Shown one piece after another: positions 13,489 to 14,479 of a stretch of 14,479 nt of DNA. Numbering within the stretch: position 1 is the first letter of the stretch; each line of letters starts with the position of its first letter. Source of the stretch: Ruminococcus sp. (GTDB lineage: Bacteria > Bacillota > Clostridia > Oscillospirales > Ruminococcaceae); NCBI GenBank assembly GCA_003488415.1, contig DNLQ01000235.1, positions 1-14,479 on the forward strand, written 5' to 3'. The position numbers and the translations under genes are program-made. The notes beneath the pieces are model-generated. The model was given only the letters and a program-made list of their open reading frames with translations. It had not been told where the DNA came from and did not search any database.

Positions 13489-13507
13489 TTAGGACATATA
13501 GTCCTAA
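13489..13507. promoter_or_regulatory. 19-bp palindrome TTAGGAC-ATATA-GTCCTAA at the rmuC transcription start
   Basis: Perfect 7-bp arms flank a symmetric-looking ATATA centre, beginning 5 bases after the -10 element and ending 7 bases before the ribosome binding site. The position at the start site is typical of a repressor operator. The cognate regulator is not identified. As RNA it could also form a 7-bp hairpin at the 5' end of the transcript. Confidence 0.6.
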
Positions 13508-13527
13508 GTTATGAAGGAGGTCAAAAT

Positions 13528-14479
13528 ATGGAGACAGTAATACTTATTCTTGCGGCAGCGGCACTGGTGCTGCTTATCATTGTACTGATAAGGCTGTTCA
13601 CGTTCAGAGGAGCGGAGGTAGATGTAAGTCAGGTGATCTCTGCGGTCAAGGACGGACTGGGAGCTTCACAGCGTCAGCTGCGTGAGGAAATGGCTGAGAG
13701 CGTCCGCAGCAGCGTAAAGGATATGGGTGAAAGCATAGGGACAGTGCAGAGGACACTCGGCGACTCACAGAGTGCAAGGCTGAAGGATATGGATCAGCGT
13801 ATCACAGAGCTTCAGAGCGGTGTAGGCACAAGGCTTGACACGATAAGGGATGTGGTAGATGAAAAACTACAGGCTACAATGAACGAGAGGATGAACGTAT
13901 TCGGAAAGTTTCTGGCAGAAAATCAGACAAGGGCTATGGAGGGACAGAACAAGTACCTTGTGAGCATGGATTCAAAGATAGGGCAGAACCTTGACAATAT
14001 GGGTAAAAGTCTTTCAGATCGTCAGGAGCAGTCCGGCAAGGCAATAAACGACACTCTGATAAACCTTGAGAACCGCTTCAAGACTCTTGAAGCCAGCAAC
14101 AATGAGAGACTTGAAGGGATGCGTGTCACTATGGAGCGCAGGCTTTCAGCCATACAGGAGGAGAATCAGAAGAAGCTGGACAGTATACAGTCAACAGTCA
14201 ACGAAAAGCTGGAGACTCAGATGCGGAAGTCATTCAGTCTGGTCAGCGAAAGACTGGAGAAGGTGTACGAAGGACTCGGAGAGATGCAGAATATAGCTGT
14301 AGGAGTGGGCGATCTGAAGAAGGTGCTTTCAAACGTCAAGAGCAGGGGGATTCTCGGTGAAATACAGCTTGCCGGGATCCTTGAAGATATTCTTCCCCGT
14401 GAGCTTTATGACACTGAGGTAACCACTATTCCCGGCAGCCGTGAGCGTGTTGAGTTTGCGGTGAAGCTCCCCGGACAGG
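13528..14479 (+). CDS. rmuC: RmuC-family protein, N-terminal part (runs off the window)
   Basis: The first 317 residues of an RmuC protein, linked in E. coli to limiting recombination and inversions at inverted repeats and predicted to have a nuclease-like core. Residues 3-25 are a hydrophobic membrane anchor. About 35-255 are a long, charged, heptad-rich coiled coil (for example LREEMAESVRSSVKDMGE, TMERRLSAIQEENQKKLDS). The conserved RmuC domain starts near residue 258: VGDLKKVLSNVKSRGILGE, LAGILEDILP and the following ERVEFAVKLPG, where the window ends. AAGGAGG lies 7 bases before the ATG at 13528. It has its own promoter and candidate operator and is separated from the lipoprotein operon by a terminator. 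Confidence 0.93.
   Translation, partial: METVILILAAAALVLLIIVLIRLFTFRGAEVDVSQVISAVKDGLGASQRQLREEMAESVRSSVKDMGESIGTVQRTLGDSQSARLKDMDQRITELQSGVGTRLDTIRDVVDEKLQATMNERMNVFGKFLAENQTRAMEGQNKYLVSMDSKIGQNLDNMGKSLSDRQEQSGKAINDTLINLENRFKTLEASNNERLEGMRVTMERRLSAIQEENQKKLDSIQSTVNEKLETQMRKSFSLVSERLEKVYEGLGEMQNIAVGVGDLKKVLSNVKSRGILGEIQLAGILEDILPRELYDTEVTTIPGSRERVEFAVKLPGQ

Noticed and set aside
13419..13514. Mini-gene starting at ATG 13419
   Set aside because: No ribosome binding site, 31 codons, and it overlaps the rmuC promoter and palindrome.
14066..14296. Plus-strand 76-codon frame inside rmuC
   Set aside because: Out of frame within the coiled-coil region of a clearly recognised gene.

Overview
The window looks like a chromosomal segment of a Gram-positive gut or rumen Firmicute, most likely Ruminococcus or a close relative. 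The reasons are a secreted protein with a C-terminal type I dockerin-like domain, strong AGGAGG-type ribosome binding sites, lipoprotein signal peptides, a DUF4250 gene, an L-lactate dehydrogenase and a clostridial-type Crp/Fnr regulator. I see no rRNA, tRNA, CRISPR array, transposase or phage gene.

Region 1 (1-1600) is a fermentation and anaerobic-metabolism block. The start of an L-lactate dehydrogenase gene runs off the left edge on the minus strand, downstream of a Crp/Fnr-family regulator gene in the same orientation. Divergent from the regulator is an 89-residue protein that looks like only the C-terminal glycyl-radical segment of anaerobic ribonucleotide reductase (NrdD). The two genes have overlapping divergent promoters. 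A perfect 14-bp palindrome lies just downstream of the predicted regulator start site and about 41.5 bp upstream of the predicted start site of the small gene.

Region 2 (1597-3872, minus) is a two-gene operon: an NAD(P)-binding SDR/epimerase-like protein followed, with an 8-bp overlap, by an iron-type alcohol/butanol dehydrogenase. It is driven by a promoter with perfect consensus hexamers. Upstream lie an unrecognised, probably decayed coding remnant and a 33-bp repeat (3934-4369).

Region 3 (4371-6193, minus) holds a 58-residue DUF4250 gene and, 46 bases downstream, a secreted protein with InlB-like repeats, a Thr/Glu/Pro-rich linker and a dockerin. A TTGACA-17-TATATT promoter precedes the pair.

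Region 4 (6420-13277) is a divergent signalling-like locus. On the minus strand is a cytoplasmic protein joining a LacI-type sugar-binding domain (without the DNA-binding headpiece) to a GGDEF diguanylate cyclase. On the plus strand are two tandem paralogous lipoproteins, each with an N-terminal propeller-like region and a C-terminal extracellular solute-binding domain, and no permease or ATPase. Two copies of a 19-bp element, exactly 30 bp apart, lie between them. A strong terminator closes each arm.

Region 5 (13456-14479, plus) is the start of an rmuC gene behind a near-consensus promoter, with a 19-bp palindrome at the predicted transcription start.

The two best candidates for new biology are the Crp-regulated stand-alone NrdD-type glycyl-radical domain, which may be a 'spare part' protein analogous to GrcA/YfiD, and the sugar-sensing cyclase with its divergent propeller/solute-binding lipoproteins. 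Both are inferences from sequence and context.
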